This document shows, one piece after another, positions 1 through 10,793 of a DNA stretch of 64,000 nucleotides. The notes under the pieces were generated by a model. That model was given only the letters and a program-made list of their open reading frames with translations. It searched no databases and was not told the origin of the DNA. Each line of letters starts with the position of its first letter. Position 1 is the stretch's first letter. The DNA comes from Diaporthe sp. PMI_573 (lineage: Eukaryota > Ascomycota > Sordariomycetes > Diaporthales > Diaporthaceae), in the NCBI GenBank assembly GCA_021399435.1, contig JAJTUP010000054.1:124001-188000 (forward strand), read 5' to 3'. A program made the position numbers and the translations under genes.

Positions 1-175
1 ACTGCCGTCGCAAGGATAAGGAGTGATTTATCTAGGGCTTCCAATAGCTGTTTTTTTCGCGATGACATCGTCAAAGCAACGTCTTTCTAGTCATACCCCT
101 TGAGAATCTTCCTAAATAGTAGTCGTTGTGTGGGGCTTGAGTGTTTGAGATGGGCGTAACGGGCCACCAAACCTC

Positions 176-478
176 TCATCTCTTGAGATCTCGTAGGTAT
201 CGCAAAAATGAGCTCTGACGGTCGACAAAAAGGCTGGCGTGTGCTAAATTGACCGCTGAAGCTATTCCCATCACCAGATTGTCTTGATTTCGCCTATTTC
301 TAGTGTGGTTTTCGAGGATATGGGTGCTTCCCAGTGCTCTAACCCGTGACACTGGCCAGAGACCCGCTGCCCTCCACCCAGAACGTATATTTTTCTCCGT
401 AATTGCTTCTTCCCGTGCCCTGTGATAGCAGTAAAGAAATCGTTTCTTAATATACTGATTATATATATCTTCAAACAT
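176..478 (-). pseudogene. pogo/Fot-type transposase, C-terminal fragment
   Basis: This 100-codon frame resembles the end of the DDE region of fungal pogo (Tc1/mariner superfamily) transposases. The block around residues 25-45 (AITEKNIRSGWRAAGLWPVS) matches the family pattern in which an Asn-Ile-Arg-Ser-Gly-Trp/Phe stretch is followed by Ala-Gly-Leu/Ile-x-Pro, as in the intact copy at 31408-33090 (ENMRSGFRGAGISPWD). No catalytic Asp lies in the fragment and no terminal repeats were found around it. It is a relic, not a functional gene. The following bases to 916 hold nothing I recognise. Confidence 0.5.
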
Positions 479-916
479 TATATCTATACTTTCAGGTCTA
501 ATTTAAACAATTGAATCGCAACAGCTCCCTGCCAACGTGTGGGTCAGTCTGGATAGGGGTCAGAGGAGTGGGTGTTGTTCAGAATGCTTGACGCGCGGTG
601 GGTTTTTTGGTTCATTTGTGTGTGTTTCAGGCTGTCGTCCCTCCCCTACCAAGACCTTGTCGAAACTGACCATGGGTTCTGAAATTTTCATTTCATGTTT
701 TTTTCACTCCCCTTCGCAAGAATTCATTTCAGCTAACCTAGTGGGGTCAGAGACGTGAAAATGAAAAGCCTGATAGGACAAGACCTGATAAGGGGTGACC
801 TTGCCCCGCCTGCTAGAATTAGCTGCAGGAGAGATTGCGCCAGGTCGAAAACGTGCAGTTTATTTACGCCGTAAAGGAAGTTGATCTTCCCAATTGGGGC
901 TGAATCAGTGATAGAA

Positions 917-1519
917 TCAAAACATCTCAAGTTCCCTCGCCCTCGCCGCATCCAGGACTCTCTTCGCATTCTCTAAATTGTCTAGTTGCTTCTGGAGGTA
1001 CTGAATTTGGACATTGATTTCTTCCTTGGCCCTGACGTAATGGACGGGGAATAGGTCGCCATCGCTTCCTGGAGACCAAAGGGCATTTGTTGCCCCTCCC
1101 TGTAGGGTAACAGTATATGGCTCATGGTCGTTGTCCCAGGGAAGGTCGTGAGTATTGCTTGAAGCAGCCTTTGGAATGCGTAACATGACGGCCCCCCACA
1201 AGGATAATTCTGCTGGGCTTGACATATCCATTTCGGCTCCACAGGAGTCCATAATGGCGTGTATAGCGTGAATGAGAACGGAAATGCCAGTGTTGGTACT
1301 TGTTGCTCGAGGGATACAAGCCTCGTTCGATGTAGAATTTAGAAGTGTAGGCTGGTCGGAGATCAGCATCTTCATCCTTTCTGTGACGATTCCGATGTGA
1401 TTCTCAGCCGGCAGAGGATCAACAACTCGCACATATTCTGAGTCCAGCACGGCCAGGAGCCAAGATGCTTCGGGTTCGGCCGTATGGATAGGCATGAGTA
1501 TTATGGGCTTGGTATTCAT
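917..1519 (-). pseudogene. Ulp1-like (C48) cysteine protease remnant, catalytic residues lost
   Basis: The frame from the ATG at 1519 encodes about 200 residues. It begins with a stretch (ILMPIHTAEPEASWLLAVLD) laid out like the strand of Ulp1/SENP proteases that normally carries the catalytic His before Trp; here Ser precedes Trp. It goes on with VVDPLP, where the family usually has an Asp-Ser-Leu motif. Later STNTGISVLIHAIHAI lies where the family has Asn-x-Asp-Cys-Gly plus a hydrophobic helix, but the Cys is replaced. The C-terminus is a probable coiled coil (residues about 165-200). Ulp1 domains are common passengers in fungal mobile DNA. The family call rests on pattern only; the protein may simply be unrelated. 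Confidence 0.35.
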
Positions 1520-1578
1520 TGCGCGGGCCGGGTGTAGAGTTCTGCTTTGTGATAGGCAAGGACCGCAACCACCCCACG

Positions 1579-1686
1579 AAACCCACCACCCACTCCCACC
1601 GACGAGGACCTTGAAATCTTTGTCATCCACCCCACCCCACCCCACGGAAGGGTCACCCACGGTGGGTTTTGGTGGGTGGTGGGTTT
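1579..1686. repeat. 15-bp perfect inverted repeat, CCCAC-rich
   Basis: AAACCCACCACCCAC at 1579-1593 is the exact reverse complement of GTGGGTGGTGGGTTT at 1672-1686. The 78-bp spacer contains further CCCAC repeats. The pair lies about 200 bp upstream of a hAT transposase start at 1891 and could be part of the subterminal region of that older element. I found no target duplication. Confidence 0.55.
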
Positions 1687-1890
1687 AGAGGGTAGTATTT
1701 ACCCTATCCAGTGTAGGATCGGGCAGGGACAGGCTTATGTTTTAACTTCACAAGTATTATTTTATGGGGTTTCGGGTTTACATGCCGGTATATATACTAT
1801 CCTAAGGCCCGCCCCTGAGACTGAAGCAGTTCTTCATCGAAATCATAAACGCGCCCCGCCACTTTGCTGTGTTTCTATCCCGCCATCGTA

Positions 1891-2046
1891 ATGAGCGACA
1901 ACGTCCCCCTCTCGTCTCAAACATCTACTGCTATTCACTCATCCTCCTCCCCAGCGCCATTTGCTCCCAGTATCTCGGAGGATGAAGCTGTCACAAGGCT
2001 TGGCCGCTATTTCCCAGGCTTCCTCTTCACCGAGGCCAGCCGGAAC
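1891..2046 (+). pseudogene. hAT transposase N-terminus, cut by another hAT element
   Basis: From the ATG at 1891 about 52 codons read as a Ser-rich leader followed by EDEAVTRLGRYFPGFLFTEA. This resembles the N-terminus of the intact hAT transposase at 55726 (EEESHVFKIFKGFLFSER), with the same Gly/Pro-Phe-Leu-Phe-Thr/Ser-Glu core. The frame stops being homologous at 2047, exactly where a different hAT terminus (CAGGCTGGCGATC) begins. I read this as an older hAT gene split by a younger insertion. No downstream half was found. Confidence 0.5.
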
Positions 2047-3880
2047 CAGGCTGGCGATCAATTCAATTCAATCAATTTGGCCCCCCGATTGAATTGAATT
2101 GAAGGTCAACGATCCACTTCGCCATTGAATTGATCAATTCAGACCCTAAATTGAATTGATTGACGTTGAATTGACGAAATTGACGCTATTTATAGCACCC
2201 CTGTCTCTCAATCAGAATCCGCGCTGGCCCCCTTAACAAACTCCATACCTGCTGGCTGGTTATTGAATACACTATGTCCAGCCTCCTCAGACGTATCAAT
2301 AAGACTATCTTCGGCCTTAATCAACCCATTCCTTACCCAGGACCTCAACGTTTGCGTAATACCGATTGTACTGGCTTCCGTTCGAGTCCTAAGGGGAGAG
2401 ACCATCTGGCCAGCCGCAGAGAATAGCCGTTCACACTCTGCCGACATAGGAGGAATAGAGAGGACATCAAAGGCCATGCGGGAGAGGCGAGGAAAGCTTT
2501 GGCGCCGTTCACGCCAATAAGAAAATAGATCCACAACCTCATCGTCCACAGGCGAGGGCGTGAGGAGCCAACGTTCGTATTCGTCCGTAAAGTCGGTTTG
2601 GAGTGTGGGCGATGTAAAGGGCGCGCGTATCGTCGACGAAAGCCTCTCTGCCCTGTGTCTCTCAAGGGCTGACTGGTGGAGCTTTCGTCTTTTCACAACT
2701 GGTTCATCTTGATGATAGGAAATGGGGAGCGTCCGGTACTCCCTTTCCCACAAATCCTTAACAATGGCCTTGGCATTCGAGAGCCAATCTGGGCGGTCGG
2801 CCCAAGTGTTTTCATAGTACCTCCACCGATACGCCGGGTGGAAGACAGTAGCCGCATAATATACCGGTGTCTGATCGAGTATGGTATAGTATTCGTCAAG
2901 CTTCTTCCAAGCAAGATTGACGTTTACCTTGAAGTGCTCAGGATCTGGGTAATATTCTGCCGTTTGTTTCCACTGTTCGAGCCGTTCCAGGAGATATTCG
3001 TAAGTTGTTGCCACATCCCAGATATTCCCATATGCCACGATGCAACCACCTTTGCGAACGCGATTCTGGGCATCGCCTTCAAGCATGAGAAGAGCCTCCT
3101 CGAAATCCACAAGCACTTGATTTAGTAGGTCAATGACCTTCCAGTCCTTCTCATCCAATTGGCTCTCTTCACGAAGACAGAGCGGAATCTCGCTTGCTGT
3201 AGTCTTTCCGCCGCGTTGGACTTTCTGAAACAGAAGCTTCTGCTCGTCCACAAAGTCATCAAGGAATGGTCTGAGGCGAAGGGCGCGGCGGATCATATAG
3301 AGGGTGGAAAGCCAACGAGTTTGGTTATCAACCACCACATCAAGTGGCTTCTTCGCTTGATCAACGGCGTTATCAGATCTTTGGTGATGATTGTTCTGCA
3401 AATTGCGAAGAGCATAGGTCAGAACGTCCGAGCGATGAATCCAATGGACCAGATTATGAAGCTTTCCGATAGGCCCTTTCCTTCGCCAGATCTCGTGTTG
3501 TCTTGCATCGAGGATCAGCTCGCCATCCACCTCCTCTTCGAATGCGTCAACGCTGTGGCCAAAGAGCAATGCTTTAGCAACAAGGTTGAGTATATGACCA
3601 AAACACCGAATTCTTCGAGACTTCGGTTCAAATCCTAGCTTCATGCCAATCTCTTCCATCGCCGAATCCATGTTCGAGGCATTGTCGAGGGTGAAAATGA
3701 AGTATTCGTTCTGCGCTTCCCTGATGGTCCTACCTGGCCCTTATTCGGATATGTCGCGCGGAATATGCAATCGAAGTTCAGGACCTCAGATGGTGCTGAC
3801 TCTGCATCGACAGCAGGATCAATACTCGTCTGAGACTGTGAGGTGCAATCCGCAGGTTGATGTGAGGAAGAGGCCATAAT
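2047..3880 (-). mobile_element. hAT element, rearranged copy 1 (CAGGCTGG family)
   Basis: The left end is CAGGCTGGCGATCAATTC followed by a TTGAATTGA-rich subterminal region to about 2185. The transposase reads leftwards from it. The same terminus and subterminal sequence recur almost identically at 46890. No matching right terminus is visible beyond 3880, so the element is truncated or rearranged on that side and its right boundary is approximate. The eight bases before the left end (GCCGGAAC) have no partner nearby. Confidence 0.7.
2208..3671 (-). pseudogene. hAT transposase, N-terminally truncated (487 codons)
   Basis: The long open frame covers the C-terminal two thirds of a hAT transposase. 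It starts inside the second catalytic Asp block, which reads as Leu-Asp-Asn-Ala-Ser-Asn-Met when extended by a few codons. It contains CFGHILNLVAKALLFG, NQTRWLSTLYMIRRA, and near the C-terminus the dimerisation/catalytic-Glu block MSAECERLFSAAGQM. A short frame on the same strand (3877-3641) supplies an ATG and about 33 residues but joins in another frame, so the zinc finger and first catalytic Asp are missing. It cannot make a full transposase. The gene is close kin to the 771-aa transposase at 55726. Confidence 0.85.
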
Positions 3881-6242
3881 TAAGATAGTAGAGGAACTGT
3901 ACCAGGAAGCCTCGTGTAATTGTAGAGAACTAGCTTATAAACAAAGTACAGTCCTTTCGAGATGTCATACGACATAATAAGCACAAAAGTACCATACATA
4001 TTTTAAAGGCGGAGGCGGCGTTGGCCGCGGGTACATTTAAGCCAGGTTGGTAAACCTTTTGAAAACAGATATGTCTGTGTTAAATGGAACTCTAATATCA
4101 CCACCATATACCATCGCCGACTAGCATTGTAGAACTCTCCTCCATTTCTGAAACTTTTCCACGATGGTTACAACACCCTTACAGACCTCAAGGCTTATAA
4201 GGAGGAAACGACGAGCGTCCCATAGTACAAAGCCCAACAGAAAGATATTGGTGGGCAGCCAAGGTGCTCAGCGCCTAACGACCGCTTCACCAAGCAACAT
4301 CTCAATGATCAAAGCCGACTCAGACTGCAAATGGTCAGCCGTTGCCTATACGACAAAGAAGACGTCAAATAGATAGAAGCTTCTTATCCACCAGCACAGA
4401 CATAGTGGGCGACATTATGGCCTTGTTGGGTCTCATAGTGCTTGTTTGGTGTCCTTAAGTGTGTGGAAATAGTTCTATTAAAACTAGGTAGTTAGTATTT
4501 ATATAAGTGTCATACCACGTTGTAGACAATTGGCTGTAGCACAGTGCTAGATATATCCATATGTGTGTTAAGGGCAACGTTAAGATGGTTTAGTACCTCA
4601 AGGGACTGGCGTACCTGCACTACGGGATGCGCGAGCACAGTTGCCGGTACGGCTTTATCCTGAGCGAGATCGAGCTCGTTGTGGTGCCCAACGGTCTTGA
4701 GGACATGAAAGACAGGCGGACATTGAGATAAGGTAAAACATTAGGGTCGCCGTAACGGCGCGAGATGATCGCATCACACTTCTCGGCGAATTCAGAAGCT
4801 TCAGTAAAGACTTCGGATGGTGAAGCCAATAGCGAGAAGAGTAAGGATCTGTGAGCGAGAAGCAATAGAGTACTTCATTCTGACGAAAACACCACGGCAA
4901 CTATCGCCGTTTTTGACGATGATGAGAGGGAGGAGATGTCTCATGTAAAATCCAGCTAACAGTGTTCTCCGCACAGAAATTTGGAATGCCCAGGAGCACG
5001 GGCCTCTCGCTTCGCATACCCCTGGCGCTTGGCGTCAAAGACTTTTTACACCAACCTCCGTACTGCTTGCGTCAAGCCCCCCTTAAGTAGTTTGTACTAA
5101 GAGGTACTAAATACTAGCTGATATCATCCATCTTGGCTAAGTAGCCTTTTGCTGAGACTATTAGCAAAAGAGACTTATCAAAGAAAGGTTCCTGACTAAC
5201 AGAAATTATAAATTGAGGGGCTGCGCTTAGTAGTTTCTAAGGCAACAGATGCAGCCCCCCCTGTCTCTTTGAAAAAGACTTTTTACAGGAACGTCTGTAT
5301 TTAAAATGAATGCAAAGATTCGCACGTACGAAAACGGAGGAAAGACGTATGGGGCGGCTGCAGCCAATCAGAGCCCTCCATTTGACCCACTTACAACCTC
5401 ACCTCACCACCCCTTCAGTGCTTTTTGCAGCTGCAGCACTCAGCGCCCTGCGAAGCCCCCATCGCCACCAACTTGCAAACAACGACCCTCAATCAACGCT
5501 TTGCTGCATCGCTTAACTTCTCATTGGAATCAATCGTTTTTGCATTAAAAAGAACATCTAGTTGCTTTGATATCGAATTTTCAGCGTTGCAGCGATGGCG
5601 CAGCTGCCTAATTACTCTGGTCTTGAGGCGTAGCGGCAAGCTGACTGTCACAACTGGAACGCCAATATTACTGCTGCGAATTGTTGTCAACATCCATTGG
5701 ATCAGGCCAGATTGGTAATTCGATGAAAGCGCTACAAACCTAGAAGACTGATGTTAAATGTTATGTGGGTTGGGGGTGTCAGGAACATGTTGGATCCCAT
5801 CTGGTGCACCATAATGGATGGCAACCTAACAACTCTCCAGTTTCCTTGATCTTACTTTCTAGATGCTCGCCAAGTTTGATTGCATCAAGCCATTCCCGGA
5901 TTATATCGCCAAGACTCCCAGCCATGCCTTCATGAAAGCCAGATGGCATGCGGGTTGTGAACTATAAAAGCTTAACTGCCGGGAATCGCCACCTTCTGCG
6001 TTACAGTATAGTACCACCGCGAGTGACCTTTCCGCGGCCCGTTTTCTTATCCCACAAGTCCCAGTTCTCATCAGTCAGTCTGTAAAGTCGTGAGTCTTTT
6101 CCCCCTTACCCAGTAAGCGAGCCAGCATCGGTTGTGCGAACCTCGCCGTGTTCAGGAGGAACACTAAGAACTATCCTAGCTTTCACATTTTCCTCAGTAC
6201 AAATATTTTAGGTACATGATTTTTAGAAGTATTAAAATCTTA
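3881..6242. other. Intergenic, no supported gene
   Basis: I see no gene I can defend here. Short frames at 4620-4900 (minus) show weak coding character but no recognisable domain. A near-repeat AAGACTTTTTACA occurs at about 5038 and 5275, both followed by a diverged CC/GGAACxTCxGTA stretch, and C-rich CAAGCCCCCC and CAGCCCCCCC tracts lie close to them. This suggests an old short repeat, family unknown. Confidence 0.4.
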
Positions 6243-6339
6243 CAATGGGTACAAGCGGCAGGCACGGTGGTGGAGGTAGTGATCGCCGGAGACTTCAACC
6301 GTCACGATCAACTATGGGGTGGAGACGATGTATCTCTAG
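6243..6339 (+). pseudogene. Tad-type LINE endonuclease fragment, interrupted
   Basis: Thirty-two codons read through the hallmark of the apurinic-type endonuclease of non-LTR retrotransposons: VIAGDFNRHDQLWGGDD. In this family the Gly-Asp-Phe-Asn core carries catalytic Asp and Asn residues. The frame runs open up to 6339 and is replaced at 6340 by a hAT terminal repeat, so the LINE copy was already present when the hAT element landed. The remainder of the LINE gene is not found on the far side at 8069. Confidence 0.7.
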
Positions 6340-8068
6340 CAGAGTGCGTAATCAACCAATTCAACTCAACTGGTACCTCCTCGCAGTTGGATTGACATCC
6401 GGGCAAGTATGTTTCAGTTGGATTGGAGTTGGATGAGGCTGCTCTCAGTTGGATTGCAGTTGGTTGTTTCGGACCAACGGATATCTCCGATCTTCACGTC
6501 CTAACGTCGATCCCACTTATCACTACCACGAGGGTAGCACAATACCCTCCCTACTCCATGACCGCATACTCTGCGCCATCCCAATTGTGTGTTGATCAAG
6601 ACGAGTTCGTAAAGGTGAAACCATCTTTCCCGCGCTACTGAACGACCTTTCAGTTTCTGCTGACATTGTAGGGATAGACAGCAAGTCAGAGGCCATTCGA
6701 GAGAGGTTCGGATACTCCATTTCGTGCTCCTGCCACCAAGAAAGAGGGCTGAATTGGTATTTGTCGTCGGCGGGGGTAAAAGTGTGGATATAACGTTCGT
6801 ACTCATCAAGCGCTGGGCGCCGTGTGTTATCCAGTCGACGAGTAGCTCTTCGAATGCGCCGAGTTTGAGCCTCCCAAGAATGGTAGAAAAGATACGCTGG
6901 TCGGCTGGGGCCGCAGTCACTCCAAAGTGTTCTGTCAGAGTCTTAGTGCGGCTGGGCGGCGTCACGTCTTTTCTTGCTGGGTCCTGCAAAATTAAGTCGG
7001 AGTAAAATAATGAGGAGCGGCTTATTGCTTACCTTGACCCCATGGATATCTCGCAGGTGCTTGATAATATTGGCACTGCCGTTAGATTCGTACGAGAAGT
7101 GCGAGACCGTCCGGCACTTCTTCCTCACGCACAGACGGCATACCCACCGAAGCTTCTTGCTGTTACTCTTGAGCCTCATACGGAACCCTTTCACCCACCA
7201 CCAGGCAACTTTTGCGCCATTGGTCCTCGGAGGCGTGCCCGCCCGAAGCTCGTCGTTGAAGAGCTCGAACGGGAACGTGGCTATCTCGCCAGGCGTAGGA
7301 TTCTCATCCAGGTTAAGTATCTTCCTCGGCGGGGTCTGCGGCGTTGAGCCTGACAAGAATGAGGACTGAGTAGAGAGCCTCGACGGGCAGGGAGACGAAT
7401 GTAGGGTCAACGACGTTTCAGAGCCTGCTTGGCCCAAGAAAATGTCCTGGGAATCGACATCCATGGTGTTGGCGGCTGGGAAGCTAGACTCCTGGAGTCT
7501 TTCAGCGAAGGAGTACTATGGATCCCTTCAGCGGAGACGTACTGCAACATTTGACGCCCAAAGGCTAACGTCCTTCGCCTCCATTTTATCGGACACGACA
7601 GCGCAGCCTTTCCAGGCCGTCTGCAGGGACAATTGACGCGTTGAGAAACCGCCACGCGATCCGACGCGTCGTGTGCAAATCGCGAAGCTCTCATATGGTC
7701 AAAGGCGTGTTAGCAGGTACAGCCACGGCACTGTATAATCTACGGTACCGGATGTATCTTGCAACCGAAACCATCATCCTAACGTGGAGAAAAGGTTTGT
7801 CGGGTTCGGCTTGGGATGATGCCCCTCAGCGGCCGATCATTGGCCAGCGGGCATAACTGGGAAGGTGAATGTGGGGTCGAAGTTACGGCGCCGGGGTCTC
7901 ACACTGAATGGAACGAGTTGGATCCGGTTGGATCCAAACCCAATCAACTGGACCTCTGAATTGGCTGGTTGCCAAGCACGGGGAGCGAGATCTCAGTTGA
8001 GTTGGACCCACAGTTGGAGGATCCAACGGATCCAACGATTGGAAGTAGTTGGTTGATTACACACTCTG
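6340..8068 (-). mobile_element. Internally deleted hAT element with imperfect terminal repeats
   Basis: The left end CAGAGTGCGTAATCAACCAA (6340) and the reverse complement of the right end CAGAGTGTGTAATCAACCAA (ending 8068) differ at one of 20 bases. Both subterminal zones carry repeated GTTGGAT/ATCCAAC words, typical transposase-binding clutter. Flanking octamers ATCTCTAG and GGCCTGCC do not match, so no target duplication survives. The element encodes only a BED finger and a dimerisation tail, so it would need transposase from elsewhere. Confidence 0.75.
6523..7464 (-). pseudogene. hAT transposase deletion derivative (BED finger joined to C-terminal domain)
   Basis: The ATG at 7464 opens a frame with a BED-type zinc finger (RLCVRKKCRTVSHFSY ... 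HLRDIH, residues about 115-145). A probable intron (6984-7032, 49 nt, GTAAGC..TGCAG) then leads into a frame ending in GAFEELLVDWITHG, a conserved hAT helix. Sequence then jumps near 6815 to the C-terminal part, in another frame: LDEYERYI, then MSAETERSFSSAGKMV and the final RSWSREGIV helix. Everything in between, including the catalytic Asp residues, is deleted. The product could bind DNA or dimerise at best. Confidence 0.75.
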
Positions 8069-8740
8069 GGCCTGCCACGGGCTTGTCTTTTGATTTTCTT
8101 CAGTAGACGGCATTTCTTCGTCAGACTGGGTTTGAATTGTGTGTGCGAGCAGGGCTGATGGCGGCGATCGAGGAGGAGTAGGTAGCAGGGTGAATTTGGC
8201 TTCTGTGTAGGGGCCGTTTTCTCGGTCCGCCTCGGAGCGATCATCCTCTGCAGTCTCTACGTCTGCCTCCTGGACGCTATCGGCATCAAGTCCCTCAAAT
8301 TCGCGGTCGTGTTCGGAATCTTCTGCTGCTCGTGGTCTGGTGCGGGATGATGGACAGCCACAATAGTGTCTATATAGGGGCTTCCACGCGGCGAAGGCGC
8401 CCTTAGAGAGACTGAGGCTGTAGGTTCAATTATATTCGTCTAGGCCGTAGGGCCCTTGAGCCCTATCACTCTATCTGTTGCACTTATTCCTGACACAGCA
8501 CTACTTCTGAGCTAGCAAATATAATTCCATACAATATAAATACAGTAGCAGCACCGCCACAACGTGGAAAACCTCCCCTGCCCAGATCGACATCACCTAA
8601 CAAAAAGCAAGCATGCTTCCACAGACAAGAGCTTTATGGTTAACGCTATAGCTCAGGGCATAGAGAGAAAAAATAAAAAAGTCCGTACATTCATCAACAG
8701 CGGTATTAGAAGAGGGAAGGGTCATAAACTACGCTGTGAA
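8069..8740. other. Intergenic with an unidentified acidic frame
   Basis: On the minus strand a frame around 8070-8400 reads as acidic, low-complexity protein (for example QEADVETAEDDRSEADREN). It ends at the hAT terminus at 8068, so it may be a second sequence disrupted by that element. No domain is recognised. 8400-8740 holds nothing I can support. Confidence 0.3.
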
Positions 8741-9958
8741 TCATACATGAAGCACTCGGTCCTCAAAGTCGGATTCGGCGTGTTGGCAATGAAATTTCAA
8801 CCGTCTTTTGATAATCGTTCGGTCGAGTCCAAGTGTATCGAGGTTGCTCAACTCTTTTACAGAGAATGGTAGAAGAGTATGTTGAAGTTCTTCGAGAAAG
8901 GCGTCATCTTCTTTAAAAATCGATTCCTTATCTTGGAATAACCATTTGACTTTTCCCCCACAGCTTGGGTTCAGAGACTCGGTAGGAATCCACATTGATC
9001 TAAATTTTTGGGGTTGTCTGCACCCGAATTTTTCAATCGTAGGTGGACCTATTAAGTGAAGGCGATGCAATTCCACCTGACCATCTTTCGACTTGTACAG
9101 TTGTTTGAAATTCTTAACTGTCGAAGAGTCGGGTTCAGGAATATCGATTCTCGAATCAATTGCGATGAATTGCTTAATTAGTTCTGAAATATTAATGCAA
9201 ATAGGAGCTCCACTCAGGGTCAACTCTTCGCTCTTGAGTTCACCTGGATGAAAGAGGTCGAGCATGCGTGTCTCCTCTGGCAATTCAAATACCATGTCTC
9301 CTGTCCAGTCGAGAGAGGCCATCGCGAGGAACTGAGGACCTTCGAACTTTATAAGATCTCTACCTATAACAATAGGATTTGCGCCAACGGCAACGGCGGC
9401 ATGAAATAGTGTATCAGACTTACCAAAGCTAGTCCAGATCTTGGCTCGGTGTTCTAGGTCTGGCGTACTTGGCACAACCCCCGCGCCAGCGGCAGCGAGG
9501 TAAGCGTAGGGCAGGAGGTGCTGCGCGATTCCAACCTGGACCTCATCTGAAAGGCCGTCAAGCTTTGTCAAGGAACCGGCGGAAACCATATCTGCAGCCT
9601 TCTTACAGCTACAGTCTAATAAATTCCGGATATCGAGGTGGTCAGCTGCGTGGATGACGCCGATAAGAATATCCTTATCAACCCGCATGAATTTCAGCTC
9701 CCACTCCTGAATTTCACAATTCTTATCGTAGTAGTTGTCAGGTGTTGGAAAATTTGCGGCGTGATACTCGCACCATTCCACCACCATTTTAAGTGTCTTT
9801 GCATCAATAGTTGGTAGTAGGATAGGTGTGTCTCTGACTTTGTCAACGCCAAAGTCCCTTACTAGGTTTGGCAAGGTTTTTGAGTCTTTTAAAACCGATG
9901 GGTCAAGGGTAATGAGAATGTCATCACGGGTTCGAATAGTAAGGTTATTACTCGACAT
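8741..9958 (-). CDS. SKP1-like (POZ/Skp1 domain) protein with long C-terminal extension
   Basis: The single-exon gene encodes 405 aa from the ATG at 9958. Residues about 10-130 follow the layout of SKP1, the adaptor that links cullin to F-box proteins in SCF ubiquitin ligases. They show an N-terminal strand with LPNLVRDFG, then ILLPTIDAKTLKMVVEWCEYH. A Trp-x3-Phe-Met-x-Val-Asp block and the helix VIHAADHLDIRNLLDCSCKK follow, matching the family pattern in which Ala-Ala-Asn/Asp-x-Leu-Asp-Ile precedes a Leu-Leu-Asp-x3-Cys helix. Canonical SKP1 is about 160-170 aa, so the remaining roughly 275 residues are an unusual extension with no domain I recognise. Divergent SKP1-like proteins are often expanded in fungi. 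Function in a real SCF complex is inference. Confidence 0.75.
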   Translation of the reverse strand: MSSNNLTIRTRDDILITLDPSVLKDSKTLPNLVRDFGVDKVRDTPILLPTIDAKTLKMVVEWCEYHAANFPTPDNYYDKNCEIQEWELKFMRVDKDILIGVIHAADHLDIRNLLDCSCKKAADMVSAGSLTKLDGLSDEVQVGIAQHLLPYAYLAAAGAGVVPSTPDLEHRAKIWTSFGKSDTLFHAAVAVGANPIVIGRDLIKFEGPQFLAMASLDWTGDMVFELPEETRMLDLFHPGELKSEELTLSGAPICINISELIKQFIAIDSRIDIPEPDSSTVKNFKQLYKSKDGQVELHRLHLIGPPTIEKFGCRQPQKFRSMWIPTESLNPSCGGKVKWLFQDKESIFKEDDAFLEELQHTLLPFSVKELSNLDTLGLDRTIIKRRLKFHCQHAESDFEDRVLHV

Positions 9959-10650
9959 GGTTTAGTGTTGGTATAGAGTGTTTGTCTGTGAGCGGGTGGA
10001 GCAAAGATGGTCGTAGTAAATTGAAATGGCGACACATCGATACGAAGACGACAGCAGGAGGCCTCCCTCCTCGCCTCCGTGGGAAGGATGTCTTGTTGGC
10101 TGCAACCCGACCGACTTCTGGCAATACTTGCGTCGGACTATGCAGGGGCGGCCGGGAGGAGTGGGAGACGAGGCGTCCATGGCGGAGCGATAGGATCGGA
10201 CTCGGCCTCACCGCGGTGGAGACAACACAATGCTAGGCATCAAACTGCAGCCTACGATTTGCGCGCAAATGGAGGATGACTCATGCTCGGCTAGGCTCTT
10301 TGAGGCAGATGCGAAGATATCGTCACCATGGCCGCAAATCATGTGCCTGCATTGGAGGCCCATGGTCTGCGGCGTCTCAGCACGGCTTAGCGGATGTGAT
10401 ACCGGCCCACACCGTCACATTTCGCGTGGGCCTGCCCTCCCTCCCTTGCCATCTCCTGTCCGACGCCACCAATGGACGCTTGATGTCTCGCTCAGACGCG
10501 TTCGACTCCGCGTCCGAACTCCTCCCCGTGTGGTTCATCTCCCGAATCTGCAGTTGCGTGGTTGGCTGAATACGAGGTTGTGGTGCTTTGGAGGAGACGC
10601 TGTGGCTCAACTCTTCGCGACTGGGCTATCCCACCTGCTCTGCCGCTCGG

Positions 10651-10793
10651 TGCATATAAAGCTCGCCCTTTGCGACCACTGCGTCGAAGGAGGCCCTTCA
10701 CTGCTCATACTAAACGTTCGACACGAGACCCGGCTCGAAGTTTGGTTCCTCCAGCACTTCAGCTGTCCTCACGCTCGCAAGTACAGCAATAAC
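10651..10793 (+). promoter_or_regulatory. Likely core promoter and 5' leader of the chromodomain gene
   Basis: A TATA-type element (GCATATAAAGC, 10652-10662) lies about 135 bp before the ATG at 10794. It is followed by a GC-rich leader without an obvious intron. The placement fits a fungal core promoter. The longer frame that starts at 10230 passes through this stretch but has no coding character, which supports 10794 as the true start. Confidence 0.4.

Noticed and set aside
4620..4900. Possible gene on the minus strand
   Set aside because: Coding character is weak and spread over two frames; no family could be defended.
6332..8076. 8-bp target duplication for the hAT at 6340-8068
   Set aside because: Flanking octamers ATCTCTAG and GGCCTGCC are unrelated.
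10230..10793. Upstream extension of the 707-aa chromodomain gene to an ATG at 10230
   Set aside because: The added 188 codons look non-coding and run through a TATA-type element; MANIS at 10794 fits better.
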